Assembly: GCA_964560135.1 (NCBI GenBank)
Contig: CAZLKN010000005.1
Coordinates: 1-64,000, forward strand
Source: CAZLKN01 sp964560135
GTDB lineage: Bacteria; Actinomycetota; JAICYB01
DNA length: 64,000 nt
Direction: 5' to 3'
The notes beneath the pieces are model-generated. The model ran no database searches, was not told where the DNA came from, and saw nothing but the letters and a program-made list of their open reading frames with translations. This document shows, piece after piece, positions 34,338 to 43,340 of the stretch. The position numbers and the translations under genes were made by a program. Position 1 is the stretch's first letter, and each line of letters opens with the position of its first letter.

Positions 34338-34790
34338 ATGCAGGAGCCGTCCAAACGTCTCGATCCTCGGATCCGCACCGTCTGGCGGGCGTCCGGTCTC
34401 CTCCAGGCTGCCGTCGTCTCGGCCGGGATCTTCGCCGCAGCCTCCGTCCTCGACGCTCCCACGGCCGCAGCGGTCGTCCTGTGCCTGATCCTTCTCGGCG
34501 CCGCTGTTATCGTCCCGCACCTCATGTACCGGCGCTGGCGCTACGAGATCCGTGAGCGCGACGTCTACCTCGCCAAGGGCTTCCTGTTCTCGCGCCACAC
34601 CCTCGTCCCCTTCGACAGGATCCAGTACGTGGAGAACCGCCAGGGACCGCTGGACAGGCTCCTCGGCCTGACCCAGATCGTCGTCTACACCGCGGCGGGA
34701 CCGTCGGGACGCATCCCCGGTCTGGCCTTCGCCGAGGCGGAGGCGATGCGAGAGGAGCTCGCGAAGGTTGCCGGAACCAGCAGCGTCTGA
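34338..34790 (+). CDS. YdbS-like PH-domain membrane protein
   Basis: A 150-residue protein with two transmembrane helices (about 20-38 and 43-62) and a C-terminal bacterial PH2 domain (RWRYEIRERDVYLAKGFLFSRHTLVPFDRIQYVE). The wording matches Bacillus YdbS, which works with YdbT. The next gene, the YdbT-like partner, starts 23 bases before this stop, so they are coupled. YdbS/YdbT have been linked to resistance to bacteriocins and antimicrobial peptides in firmicutes; that role here is an extrapolation. No ribosome binding site is obvious at ATG 34338. Confidence 0.83.
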   Translation: MQEPSKRLDPRIRTVWRASGLLQAAVVSAGIFAAASVLDAPTAAAVVLCLILLGAAVIVPHLMYRRWRYEIRERDVYLAKGFLFSRHTLVPFDRIQYVENRQGPLDRLLGLTQIVVYTAAGPSGRIPGLAFAEAEAMREELAKVAGTSSV

Positions 34791-36189
34791 GCTCACGCGG
34801 CTGCATCCGTCCGCGCTGGCCATGCGCCTGCTCGAGAACGTCCGCATCTGGACGGTGGGGGCCTTCGCGGTCATCGTCGGCTTCGAGGTCAGGGTGGTGC
34901 CGGTGATCCTGCTGGCCGCGGTGCTCGCCGTAGGCGCGGCGGTGGCCGACTTCCTCCGGTTCCGCTACGGGATCGGCGAGGACGTCCTGCTCGTCGAAGG
35001 CGGCGTCCTCGTCCGGTGGCGCCGCCTCGTCCCGTTGGAGCGGGTGCAGTCCGTCGAGATCCTCCAGCGGCTGCGCCACCGCCTGTTCGGCGTGGTCGAG
35101 CTCCGGGTCGAGGCAATCGGAGGCACCAGGGCCGAAGGGAGACTCGTCGCCCTTCACCCGGCGGAGGCGGAGCGGCTCCGCCGGCACATCCTCGAACGCA
35201 GCCGGCTGGCCGGGGAGGACGAAACCCCCGGAGCGCCCTCGCTGCTCCAGCTAGAACCAGCCGACCTCCTCGTCTACGGGATCACCGGGGGCCGGGTCGC
35301 CGTCCTCGCGGCCATCCTGGCCAACATCCAGCAGTTCTTCCCCGAGAACGTCGCCGAACGGATCGAGGAGGTCGTTGCGGGCATCCCCGTCCGGACCCTT
35401 GTGATCGTCGTCATGCTCCTCGTGGTGGCCGTCCTGCTCGTCTCCGCCGCGCTGTCGGTCGTGGCGACGGTGCTCGTGTTCTGGGGCTTCACCCTGCGCC
35501 GCGACGGCGACCGCCTCGTGGTGACCCGCGGACTCCTGGCCCGGCGGCGCTACCTCGTGCCCCTCCGGCGCGTCCAGGCGGTCGAGCTCCGCGAGAATCT
35601 GCTCCGCCGGATGCTCGGGCTGGCCTCGCTCACCGTCAAGGTCGCCGGCCAGACCGGGAGCAGCACCGACGTGGAGCGGTCCGGTGTGGTCGTGCCGATC
35701 GGACGCCGGGCCGCCGTGCTGGACGTGGCGACGCTGGCGCTGGGGGCCCGGTTCGGAGACGAGCCGCTCCTCCCGGCCCCCCGGGGGGCGCTGGCGCGAC
35801 GGCTCGCCGGCGTGGGCGTCGCCGTGTCCCTGGCCGTGGGACTCACCGCCGCCTACGCCGGGACGTGGGGCCTGGCCGTCGCGCTGGCCTACCCACTCGG
35901 AGCCGCCTACGCCGTCGCCTCGTGGCGTGCCCTCGGACATGCGATCGCCCCCGGCCACGTGGTGGTCAGATCCGGGGTGTTGGAACGCCGGACCGTGTTC
36001 GTGCGGATCCCGAACATCCAGTGCGTCCGGGTGCACGTCGGACCCACACAGCGCCCCTTCGGGGTGGCGAGCCTCGAGCTGCCTCCCGCGGAGGGCGCGG
36101 CGGTCGCCCGCGATCTGGCCATACCGACGGCGCGGGACCGTTTCGCGACACTCGCGGCGCGGATCCTGGAGGACCGGCCCCCGGACTGA
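34768..36189 (+). CDS. YdbT-like protein with three PH2 domains
   Basis: A 473-residue membrane protein with six helices in three pairs, each followed by a bPH2 domain: YGIGEDVLLVEGGVLVRWRRLVPLERVQSVEI, RDGDRLVVTRGLLARRRYLVPLRRVQAVEL, and VVVRSGVLERRTVFVRIPNIQCVRV. The same REG/RR...VP..R.Q.VE pattern recurs in all three and in the upstream YdbS-like gene. The start is a TTG at 34768 inside the preceding gene; alternative downstream starts would remove residues before the first helix only. Function is not established. Confidence 0.85.
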   Translation: MPEPAASELTRLHPSALAMRLLENVRIWTVGAFAVIVGFEVRVVPVILLAAVLAVGAAVADFLRFRYGIGEDVLLVEGGVLVRWRRLVPLERVQSVEILQRLRHRLFGVVELRVEAIGGTRAEGRLVALHPAEAERLRRHILERSRLAGEDETPGAPSLLQLEPADLLVYGITGGRVAVLAAILANIQQFFPENVAERIEEVVAGIPVRTLVIVVMLLVVAVLLVSAALSVVATVLVFWGFTLRRDGDRLVVTRGLLARRRYLVPLRRVQAVELRENLLRRMLGLASLTVKVAGQTGSSTDVERSGVVVPIGRRAAVLDVATLALGARFGDEPLLPAPRGALARRLAGVGVAVSLAVGLTAAYAGTWGLAVALAYPLGAAYAVASWRALGHAIAPGHVVVRSGVLERRTVFVRIPNIQCVRVHVGPTQRPFGVASLELPPAEGAAVARDLAIPTARDRFATLAARILEDRPPD

Positions 36190-36194
36190 ACTCC

Positions 36195-36806
36195 TCAGGG
36201 AGCGTCGAGGAACTCCACCAGGCCGGTCTCCAGCGAGTACTCGGCCCCCACGATCAGGAGCCCGTCACTGCGGATCAGACGCTCGAGGAGCTCAGAGCCC
36301 CGACGCAGATCGTCCACCGAGGCGAGAACGTTCGCCCGGACCGCACGGCGCAGCAGCGCCTCATCGTCCTCGGGCCCGGAGGCGAGCAGCGGCTCGACCG
36401 CCGGCCGGATGCGGTCCACGATCGATCGCAGGCCCGCCGAACGGTGCTCCGAGGCTCGCCGCAGTTCCTCCAGCGTGGCCGCGACCGCCCCGCACCGCGT
36501 GTGGCCGAGCACGACCACGAGACGCGTCCCGAACCGGTCCGCCGCGAACTCCACGCTGCCGATATGGGACGGTGCGACGATGTTCCCGGCGACACGGATC
36601 ACGAAGAGCTCGCCGAGCCCCTGGTCGAACACCAGCTCCACGGGCACGCGCGAGTCCGAACAACCGAGCACGACGGCGAACGGCTCCTGCTTGCCGACCA
36701 GATCCGACCGGCGCGCGAGGCTCTGCGCGGCCTGCAGGTCGACACCGGACACCGCCCGGCGATTGCCCTCCCGCAGCCGTTCGAGAGCGTCCCTCGCGTC
36801 CATCAT
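36195..36806 (-). CDS. Beta-class carbonic anhydrase
   Basis: A 203-residue zinc enzyme interconverting CO2 and bicarbonate. Zinc ligands and dyad are in LGCSDSRVP (Cys, Asp-Arg) and LGHTRCGAV (His, Cys). Length is typical. ATG at 36806 is favoured because TAGGCT lies seven bases upstream; an adjacent ATG at 36803 is possible. The macrodomain gene ends 10 bases upstream on the same strand, and kgd, which releases CO2, precedes that. Convergent with the YdbT-like gene. Confidence 0.92.
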   Translation of the reverse strand: MMDARDALERLREGNRRAVSGVDLQAAQSLARRSDLVGKQEPFAVVLGCSDSRVPVELVFDQGLGELFVIRVAGNIVAPSHIGSVEFAADRFGTRLVVVLGHTRCGAVAATLEELRRASEHRSAGLRSIVDRIRPAVEPLLASGPEDDEALLRRAVRANVLASVDDLRRGSELLERLIRSDGLLIVGAEYSLETGLVEFLDAP

Positions 36807-36813
36807 GGAGGCG

Positions 36814-36819
36814 AGCCTA
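36814..36819 (-). promoter_or_regulatory. -10 box for carbonic anhydrase gene
   Basis: TAGGCT ends seven bases before the ATG at 36806 and overlaps the end of the macrodomain gene, so the carbonic anhydrase may have its own leaderless message in addition to read-through. Confidence 0.45.
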
Positions 36820-37341
36820 CCCCAGGGCGGACACGAAGACCGCCAGGTCCTCGTCACTCCACAACACGAAACGGACCAGCCGGAGGCTCGCCAGCTTCGG
36901 CGCCTCCTCGATCACGGTGCGGATCGCCACCTCGGCGCCTTCGTCGATCGGGTAGCCGAACGCGCCCGTGGAGATCGCCGGGAAGGCCACCGACCCGAGG
37001 TCGTTCTCCTCGGCGCGCCGGAGCGACTCGCGGTAGGCGGAGGCGAGCTCCCGCTCCGGGTCCGGCGAACTGCCGTAGACGGGACCGAGGGCGTGGATGC
37101 AGAACCGGTTCGGCAGGTCGAACCCCAGCGTGATGACCGCCTCGCCGGTCCGGATGGGCGCCAGCGGCAGGCATGCCTCGTGGAGCCGCGGGCCGGCTTT
37201 GCGGTGGATCGCTCCGGCCACGCCCCCGCCGGGGGCGAGCTGGGCGTTGGCGGCGTTCACCACCGCGTCGACCTCCGGCTGGCTGGCGATGTCGCCTCTG
37301 ACGCACTCGATGCGCAGGCCGGCGACCGTGTGCGTCGTCAT
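36817..37341 (-). CDS. Macrodomain protein (ADP-ribose / O-acetyl-ADP-ribose hydrolase type)
   Basis: A 174-residue single macrodomain of the MacroD/YmdB type. VNAANAQLAPGGGVAGAIH (about residues 28-46) carries the catalytic Asn and the glycine loop, and FPAISTGAFGYP (about 118) is the second ADP-ribose loop. Such enzymes remove ADP-ribose from proteins or nucleic acids, or deacetylate O-acetyl-ADP-ribose. The ATG overlaps the kgd stop by ATGA, giving translational coupling to 2-oxoglutarate dehydrogenase, an unusual pairing. The carbonic anhydrase follows by 10 bp. Confidence 0.9.
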   Translation of the reverse strand: MTTHTVAGLRIECVRGDIASQPEVDAVVNAANAQLAPGGGVAGAIHRKAGPRLHEACLPLAPIRTGEAVITLGFDLPNRFCIHALGPVYGSSPDPERELASAYRESLRRAEENDLGSVAFPAISTGAFGYPIDEGAEVAIRTVIEEAPKLASLRLVRFVLWSDEDLAVFVSALG

Positions 37342-40300
37342 CCCCCGCCGAGACCCTCGAAGGCGGCTTCCAAGATGTCCTCCTGCTCCTGCTGGTGAAC
37401 GGTGGCACTCCCCGTCGCCGGGCTCGCGCTCTCGGGCCGCGCCACCGGCTGCAGGCCCGGAAGCTGCCGCTGGAGCTTGGCGAAGACGAACGTCCACGCC
37501 CCCATGTTCTCCGGCTCCTCCTGGACCCAGACGACCTCGTCGGCGTTCGGGTAGCGCCGCACCTGGTCCTCGGTCTCCACGTGGGGGAAGGGATAGAGCT
37601 GCTCGAGCCGGACGATGGCCACGTTGCCGAGCTCCAGCTCCTGCCGGCGCTCCATCAGCTCGACGGCGATCTTGCCGGAGCACAGCAACACCCGGCGCAC
37701 CGCCTCGGTATCCGGGTCGGCCGGATCCGGGAGCACGAGCTGGAAGTGGCCTTCGGTGAGGTCGGCGGCGCTGCTGCGCGCCGCGGGGTGCCGGAGCAAG
37801 GACTTCGGGGTCAGGACGATGAGCGGCTTGCGCTGGTCCATGTGGATCTGGCGCCGTAGCAGGTGGAAGTACTGCGCCGGCAGCGTCGGGTAGGTCACCT
37901 GGATGTTGTCCTCGGCGCTCAGCGTCAGGAACCGCTCGAGCCGCGCACTCGAATGCTCGGGCCCCTGGCCCTCGAAGCCGTGCGGGAGCAGGAGCACCAC
38001 GCCGCAGGTCTGTTCCCACTTGTCCTCCGAGGCCACGATGTACTGGTCGATGATGATCTGGCCGCCGTTCACGAAGTCGCCGAACTGCGCCTCCCACATG
38101 ACCAGAGCCTCACGGAATCCGACCGAATACCCGTACTCGAAGCCGATGGCGGCGTATTCGCTCAGCAGCGAGTCGTAGATCAGGAAGCGTCCGCCGTCGG
38201 TCTCGAAGGAACTCAAGGGGACGTACTCGTCGCCCGTCCGCCGGTCCATGACCACCGAGTGGCGCTGGCTGAATGTGCCGCGGCGGGAGTCCTGCCCGGA
38301 CAGACGCACCGTGGTGCCCTCCTGGAGCAGCGTGCCGAAGGCGAGTGCTTCGGCCAGCGGCCAGTTCACCTGGTCCTTGCCGAAGGCCTCCACGTTGCGC
38401 TGAAACAGCCGCGCGAGCTTCGGATGGGGCTCGAACCCCTGGGGGAACGTGGCGAGCGAATCGACCACCCGCTCCAGACGTTCCCGCTCCACCCCGGTTT
38501 CGATGGGTGGACGCACCCCGCGGGGTGGCCTCGGGGGCCGGGCCTGGACCGCTTCCGGTGGAGCGCTCGCTTTCGTCTCCTCGAAGGCCTCCTCGAGGCG
38601 CGCGCGGAAGTCCTCGAGCGCCTCCTCGGCCTCCTCCAGCGTCAGGTCACCACGGTTCACCAGCGTCTCGGTGTACAGCTTGCGGACGGAGCGGTGCTCC
38701 TCGATCTTCGCGTACATCACCGGCTGGGTGAAGGCCGGCTCGTCCGACTCGTTGTGGCCGTGGCGCCGGTAGCACTGGAGGTCGATCACCACGTCCTTGT
38801 GGAAGGTCTGCCGGTACGCGAACGCCAGCCGCATCACCCACACACACGCCTCCGGGTTGTCCCCGTTCACGTGGAAGATGGGCGCCTGCACCATCTTGGC
38901 CACGTCGGTGGCGTAGACGCTGGAGCGGGTCGACTCGGGCCCGGCCGTGAACCCGATGCCGTTGTTCACGACGATGTGGACGGTGCCGCCGGTCTTGTAG
39001 CCGCGCAGCTGGCTGAGGTTCAGCGTCTCCTGGACGACACCCTGTCCGGCGAAGGCCGCATCCCCGTGGATCAGGATCGGCAGGACGAGGTCCTTCCCTT
39101 CCTCCCACGAGACCTTGTCCTGCTTGGCCCGGACGATCCCCTCCACGACGGGGTTCACGGCCTCCAGGTGGCTCGGATTCGAGGCTACCGAAACCGCGAT
39201 CTCACTGCCCTTGCGGGACGTGAAAACCCCCTTGGCCCCCAGGTGGTACTTCACGTCGCCCGACCCCTGGGTGGTCTCGGGGTCGATGTCGCCCTCGAAC
39301 TCGCGGAAGATCTGCCGGTAGCCCTTCCCGACGATGTTGGTGACGACGTTCAGCCGTCCGCGGTGGGCCATGCCGATCACGCTCTCCTGCATGCCGAGAT
39401 CCGATGCGCCCTCCAGGAGGCCGTCCAGCATGGGGATCAGACTCTCGGCCCCCTCCAGGGAGAACCGCTTGTGGCCGACGTACTTGGTGTGCAGGAAACG
39501 CTCGAAGGCCTCAGCGGCGTTCAGCCGCTTGAGGACGTGGATCTTGTCGTCACGCTCCAGGTCGCGGGAGACCCCCTCGGCGCGCTCCTGGATCCACCGC
39601 TTCTCGTCGGCCTCCTGGATGTGCATGTACTCGATGCCGACGGAGCCGGAGTAGGCCGCCCAGAGGGTGTCCAGGATCTCCCGGAGCGTGGCCCGCTCCC
39701 GGCCGCCGAAGCCGCCGGTGATGAACCGGCGGTCCATGTCCCAGACGCCGAGACCGTGGTAGGCGGGATCGAGCTCCAGGTGCTGCCGCGCCTCGCGCAT
39801 GAGCGGGTTCAGGTCGGCGATCAGGTGTCCGCGCACCCGGAACATGTTGATCAACTGGAGGACCTTCGCGTTCTTCTCGACCATCGGATCGAGTTCCGAG
39901 TCGCCGAGCCCCCCGCTCCGGTCGCGGGTCCAGCGGATGGGCTCGTAGGGGATGTCCAGGCTGCGGAAGACGTCGTCGTAGAAGCGATCCTCGCCCTGCA
40001 GGAGCTTGGCAACCACATCGAGGAACTCTCCTGATTCGGCCCCCTGGATCACACGGTGGTCATAGGTGGAGGTGATGGTCATCACCTTCCCGACGCCGAG
40101 GGCAGCGAGGTTGACGGGGTCGGCGCCCTCGTACTCGACCGGGTAGGCGATCGACCCCGTGCCCACGATCGCCCCCTGGCCGCTCATCAGCCGGGGCACC
40201 GACATCACGGTGCCGATCATCCCCGGGTTGGTGAGGGTGACGGTGGTGCCCGCGAAGTCCTCCGGCGAGATCTTGCCCGACCGCACCTTGCGGATCAGCT

Positions 40301-40949
40301 CCTCGTAGGCGGCGTGGAATCCTCCGAAGTCGAGCTCATCGGCGTTGCGGATGTTCGGGACGAGGAGGGTCCGGCTGCCGTCCGAGCGCTGGACGTCCAC
40401 CGCCAAGCCGAGGTTCACGTGCTTGTGGCGGATCACGTGGGGCTTGCCGCCGGCATCCACGTAGCTCGAGTTGAGGGCAGGCACCTCGCGCAGGGCGCGC
40501 ACGATCGCGAACCCCACGAGATGGGTGAAGCTCACCTTGCCTCCGCGCTTGCGCTGGAGGTACTGGTTCATCACGCGGCGGTTCTCCTCCAGGAGCTTCG
40601 CGGGCACGGTCCGGACCGACGTCGCCGTGGGGACGCCGAGGCTCTCCTCCATGTTCCGGACGATCGCCGCAGCCGCACCCCGGAGTGGATCCGCGTCCTC
40701 GGGAACCTCCGGCGCCTGCCCCTCACGAGGACGTTCCTCGGGCGCTCTGGCCCGCTCGGGCGCTCTGGCTCGCTCGGCGGCCTGCGCCGCCACGGCGGAC
40801 GGGCCCCCGGCTCGCGGCTTGTAGTCCTCGAAGAACTCCCGCCAGCTCTCCGCCACCGACGACGGATCCTCGACGTACCGGCTGTACATCTCGTCCACCA
40901 GCCAGTCGTTCGGCCCGAACCCTCTGTTCTTCGTCTCGCCGTCGCTCAT
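37338..40949 (-). CDS. kgd: Multifunctional 2-oxoglutarate dehydrogenase E1/E2 (Kgd/OdhA type)
   Basis: A 1203-residue fusion found in actinobacteria. Residues 1-45 (NDWLVDEMYSRYVEDP) are the E1 docking segment, about 46-115 an Ala/Pro/Glu linker without a lipoyl domain, about 120-350 the E2 succinyltransferase core with YDHRVIQGAESGEF, and about 365-1203 the thiamine diphosphate-dependent E1 with RGHLIADLNPL, GMAHRGRLN and HGDAAFAGQGVV. As in characterised homologues it needs the lipoyl domain of another E2 subunit and converts 2-oxoglutarate towards succinyl-CoA in the TCA cycle. ATG at 40949 follows GGGGAGCC. The macrodomain gene overlaps its stop. Confidence 0.96.
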   Translation of the reverse strand: MSDGETKNRGFGPNDWLVDEMYSRYVEDPSSVAESWREFFEDYKPRAGGPSAVAAQAAERARAPERARAPEERPREGQAPEVPEDADPLRGAAAAIVRNMEESLGVPTATSVRTVPAKLLEENRRVMNQYLQRKRGGKVSFTHLVGFAIVRALREVPALNSSYVDAGGKPHVIRHKHVNLGLAVDVQRSDGSRTLLVPNIRNADELDFGGFHAAYEELIRKVRSGKISPEDFAGTTVTLTNPGMIGTVMSVPRLMSGQGAIVGTGSIAYPVEYEGADPVNLAALGVGKVMTITSTYDHRVIQGAESGEFLDVVAKLLQGEDRFYDDVFRSLDIPYEPIRWTRDRSGGLGDSELDPMVEKNAKVLQLINMFRVRGHLIADLNPLMREARQHLELDPAYHGLGVWDMDRRFITGGFGGRERATLREILDTLWAAYSGSVGIEYMHIQEADEKRWIQERAEGVSRDLERDDKIHVLKRLNAAEAFERFLHTKYVGHKRFSLEGAESLIPMLDGLLEGASDLGMQESVIGMAHRGRLNVVTNIVGKGYRQIFREFEGDIDPETTQGSGDVKYHLGAKGVFTSRKGSEIAVSVASNPSHLEAVNPVVEGIVRAKQDKVSWEEGKDLVLPILIHGDAAFAGQGVVQETLNLSQLRGYKTGGTVHIVVNNGIGFTAGPESTRSSVYATDVAKMVQAPIFHVNGDNPEACVWVMRLAFAYRQTFHKDVVIDLQCYRRHGHNESDEPAFTQPVMYAKIEEHRSVRKLYTETLVNRGDLTLEEAEEALEDFRARLEEAFEETKASAPPEAVQARPPRPPRGVRPPIETGVERERLERVVDSLATFPQGFEPHPKLARLFQRNVEAFGKDQVNWPLAEALAFGTLLQEGTTVRLSGQDSRRGTFSQRHSVVMDRRTGDEYVPLSSFETDGGRFLIYDSLLSEYAAIGFEYGYSVGFREALVMWEAQFGDFVNGGQIIIDQYIVASEDKWEQTCGVVLLLPHGFEGQGPEHSSARLERFLTLSAEDNIQVTYPTLPAQYFHLLRRQIHMDQRKPLIVLTPKSLLRHPAARSSAADLTEGHFQLVLPDPADPDTEAVRRVLLCSGKIAVELMERRQELELGNVAIVRLEQLYPFPHVETEDQVRRYPNADEVVWVQEEPENMGAWTFVFAKLQRQLPGLQPVARPESASPATGSATVHQQEQEDILEAAFEGLGGG

Positions 40950-40985
40950 CGGCTCCCCGTGGTCATCAGGCCCCTCGTCGGTCCC

Positions 40986-41002
40986 ATGCTAATGTCTATC
41001 CT
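40986..41002. promoter_or_regulatory. Overlapping divergent -10 elements, kgd and DUF2254 gene
   Basis: On the minus strand TAGCAT (40986-40991) is about 37 bases before the kgd ATG. On the plus strand TAATGT (40990-40995) or TATCCT (40997-41002) could serve the DUF2254 gene. This is the only AT-rich patch in the intergenic region. A short GC hairpin follows at about 41005-41019. Confidence 0.35.
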
Positions 41003-41036
41003 TCCCGGGGTCGCCCCGGACGGGTAAAAGGCTGGC

Positions 41037-42320
41037 GTGCGAAAGCGACTATCCGACCTCCACGAGACGCTCCGCTCCAGCCTGTGGTTCGTACCCGCCG
41101 TCCTCGTCGTGGGAGCGCTGCTGATCTCCGAGATCATCATCGCCGTCGACCGGCGGGTGGGCCCCGACGTGGTCCGCGCGGCCTTCAGCGGGGGCCCGGA
41201 GAGCGCCCGTCAGGTGCTGTCCACGATCGCCGCGTCGATGATCACATTCACGGGCGTGGTGTTCTCGATCACGATCGTGGTCCTGCAGCTCGCGAGCAGT
41301 CAGTTCTCTCCACGGGTGCTGCGGACGTTCCTGCGGGACCGCACGAGCCAGACCGCCCTCGGGTTGTTCGTAGCTACCTTCGCCTTCGCGCTGGCCGTCC
41401 TGCGTCAGGTCCGCGAGGACAACGGTACCGGCGAGGTCTTCGTCCCCGGGCTGACCATCTCGTTCAGCTTCCTGATGGTCCTGGCGAGCCTCGGGCTGTT
41501 CGTCGCGTACATCAGCCACATCACCCGCTCGATCCGCGCCAGCTCGATCATCGGCTTGGTGGCGGAGGAGACCCGACGCCTGGTGGACCGGGTATACCCG
41601 AAGGATCCAGAGGAGGACGCACCCGGCGAGCCCCCGGACGGGCCCCCGAGAACCACCGTATGCCTGGATGGCTCCCCCGGGGTCATCACGAGCATCGATC
41701 GGCGTCGCCTCGTAGCCCGGGCACGGCGTGCCGACGCCGTCATCGTAGTCCGCGTAGAGGTGGGTGACTTCGTCCCCCGCGGGGGCGAGCTGGCCGATGT
41801 CTACGGGGGCGGGGACGATGAACCCGCACCCCACGCCATCCAGACGGCCTTCAGCTTCGGACCCGAGCGGACCATGCAGGAGGACGTGTCCTTCGGCTTC
41901 CGGCAACTCGTGGACATCGCCTCCCGGGCGTTGTCCACCGGCGTCAACGATCCCACGACCGCCGTCCAGGTGCTCGACCACATCCACGACCTGCTCAAGA
42001 CGCTGGGCACGCGTCGCTTCCACTCCGGGACCTACCGGGACGACCAGGGAACCACGCGACTTTTCGTGCCCCGGATGACCTGGGGAGGATACGTGAGTCT
42101 GGGCACAGACGAGATCCGGCTCTACGGCGCCGGCTCGCTCCAGGTGCAGCGCCGTCTCCAGGCGTTGCTCGAGGACCTCCTCGACACCGTGGCCGCGGAG
42201 CGACGCGGTCCGTTGTCCGAACGTCTGGAACTCACGGACACCGTGATCGGGCGCGAGTTCGACGACCAGCGAGACCGCGACACCGCCAAGGACCCCGACG
42301 CCCAGGGCATCGGGTCGTAG
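41037..42320 (+). CDS. DUF2254 membrane protein
   Basis: A 427-residue protein with four transmembrane helices in the N-terminal half (about 17-37, 60-83, 103-121 and 134-156) and a soluble C-terminal half. SMITFTGVVFSITIVVLQLASSQFSPRVLRTFLRD and the DIASRALSTGVNDPTTAVQVLDHI block are hallmark DUF2254 sequences. Function is unknown. GTG at 41037 follows AAAAGGCTGGC. It diverges from kgd and is convergent with the DoxX-like gene. Confidence 0.88.
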   Translation: MRKRLSDLHETLRSSLWFVPAVLVVGALLISEIIIAVDRRVGPDVVRAAFSGGPESARQVLSTIAASMITFTGVVFSITIVVLQLASSQFSPRVLRTFLRDRTSQTALGLFVATFAFALAVLRQVREDNGTGEVFVPGLTISFSFLMVLASLGLFVAYISHITRSIRASSIIGLVAEETRRLVDRVYPKDPEEDAPGEPPDGPPRTTVCLDGSPGVITSIDRRRLVARARRADAVIVVRVEVGDFVPRGGELADVYGGGDDEPAPHAIQTAFSFGPERTMQEDVSFGFRQLVDIASRALSTGVNDPTTAVQVLDHIHDLLKTLGTRRFHSGTYRDDQGTTRLFVPRMTWGGYVSLGTDEIRLYGAGSLQVQRRLQALLEDLLDTVAAERRGPLSERLELTDTVIGREFDDQRDRDTAKDPDAQGIGS

Positions 42321-42340
42321 ACGCTCAGGCCCTTGTCCGG

Positions 42341-43255
42341 TCATCCCGGGCTGATCCGCCGCACTTCGGGTGCATACCTCTGGTGAGAGCCGTACACCAG
42401 CAGCGTCAGCATCACTCCGTAGACCGGCAGATGGCCGATGAGCTCTTCGGCCCCCAGGAAGAACAGGGTCGCGTTGAAGGGGACGGCCGCCGCCAGCACC
42501 GCCACCTGCGGCGCCGCCCCGGAGACGAGCAGCAGCCCGATCAGCACCTCGATCGCTCCGGCGATCCGGACGAACTCCAAGTCCCCGACTCCGACGGCCT
42601 CGAGGACGTTGAACGCCGGATAGCGGTCGAGGAACTCCAGTGAGGTCTCCGGTGAGAGCAGCTTCTCCGTGAACGCCAGGACGACGAGGGCCACACCCGC
42701 GGCGACACGGAGCGACCACAGCGCCCGCCGTACCTGCTCTGCCGACGGCACCACCGCACCGTAGTCGTCCTGCCCCGGCGGCAGGAGCGCGAGGAAGAGG
42801 GCCACACCCAGCAGGTCCGCCCGCTCGAGAACCGCCACCGGTCCGTAGAAGAGCATGCCCAGCGGACCGGAGACGACGACGAACCACGCCGCGGGCCGGA
42901 TCCGGAACCCGCTGACCAGCCAGACACCAGCGATGCCCTCCACGACGGCGAGCAGGAGTCCCGCCGCCCCCGGCGGCAGCTCCATGCCGGGGGCCAGATA
43001 GGATCCCCGCGCCGCCTGGGCCAACAACGACACCCCGGCGTGGACGGCCAGCAGCCGGGGGATCCATGGCACGAGCCACCCGAGAGGCGCGAGAGCGGCG
43101 ACCTCCGGGCGGGGCAGGTAGTGGTCGGCCCAGCGCCACAGCGTCGCGATGAGGACCGCCACGCCGAGGTAGGCGAGCGTCCGGGGCTGCAGCACGAACC
43201 CCCAGTCGGGGGCATAGACCTCGTCGGTGAACCACTTCTCGTGCGCGAGACGCAT
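42341..43255 (-). CDS. DoxX-like polytopic membrane protein
   Basis: A 304-residue membrane protein with about eight predicted helices. The C-terminal third (ALVVLAFTEKLLSPETSLEFLDRYPAFN then RIAGAIEVLIGLLLVSG) resembles the DoxX/SURF4 fold, with the conserved E of the helix-2 region. The N-terminal third has YLGVAVLIATLWRWADHYLP. No function is assigned. ATG at 43255 is preceded by TACGCT at ten bases. A strong hairpin terminator separates it from the DUF6458 genes upstream on the same strand. Confidence 0.75.
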   Translation of the reverse strand: MRLAHEKWFTDEVYAPDWGFVLQPRTLAYLGVAVLIATLWRWADHYLPRPEVAALAPLGWLVPWIPRLLAVHAGVSLLAQAARGSYLAPGMELPPGAAGLLLAVVEGIAGVWLVSGFRIRPAAWFVVVSGPLGMLFYGPVAVLERADLLGVALFLALLPPGQDDYGAVVPSAEQVRRALWSLRVAAGVALVVLAFTEKLLSPETSLEFLDRYPAFNVLEAVGVGDLEFVRIAGAIEVLIGLLLVSGAAPQVAVLAAAVPFNATLFFLGAEELIGHLPVYGVMLTLLVYGSHQRYAPEVRRISPG

Positions 43256-43286
43256 CGTCGGTCCGAGCGTACCGGGCTCTCAACGA

Positions 43287-43320
43287 CAGTGACGGGCCGG
43301 GAAAGCCCGGCCCGTCACTG
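43287..43320 (-). terminator. Hairpin terminator after DUF6458 genes
   Basis: A perfect 15-bp inverted repeat, CAGTGACGGGCCGGG and its complement, encloses a 4-base loop (43302-43305). It lies 20 bases beyond the stop of the DUF6458 gene at 43341 and before the start of the DoxX-like gene. There is no U-tract, as is common for actinobacterial terminators. Confidence 0.8.
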
Positions 43321-43340
43321 GTGTCGCTGGGGGGGATCTG

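Noticed and set aside
37342..38097. An extended macrodomain protein reading through kgd in another frame
   Set aside because: The extra residues are an Arg/Gly/Ala-rich shadow of kgd; the ATGA overlap at 37338-37341 gives a normal macrodomain.
41004..41019. Short hairpin CCGGGG-loop-CCCCGG between kgd and the DUF2254 gene
   Set aside because: It lies in a divergent promoter region, where no terminator is expected, and a six-base GC stem occurs often by chance at this base composition.
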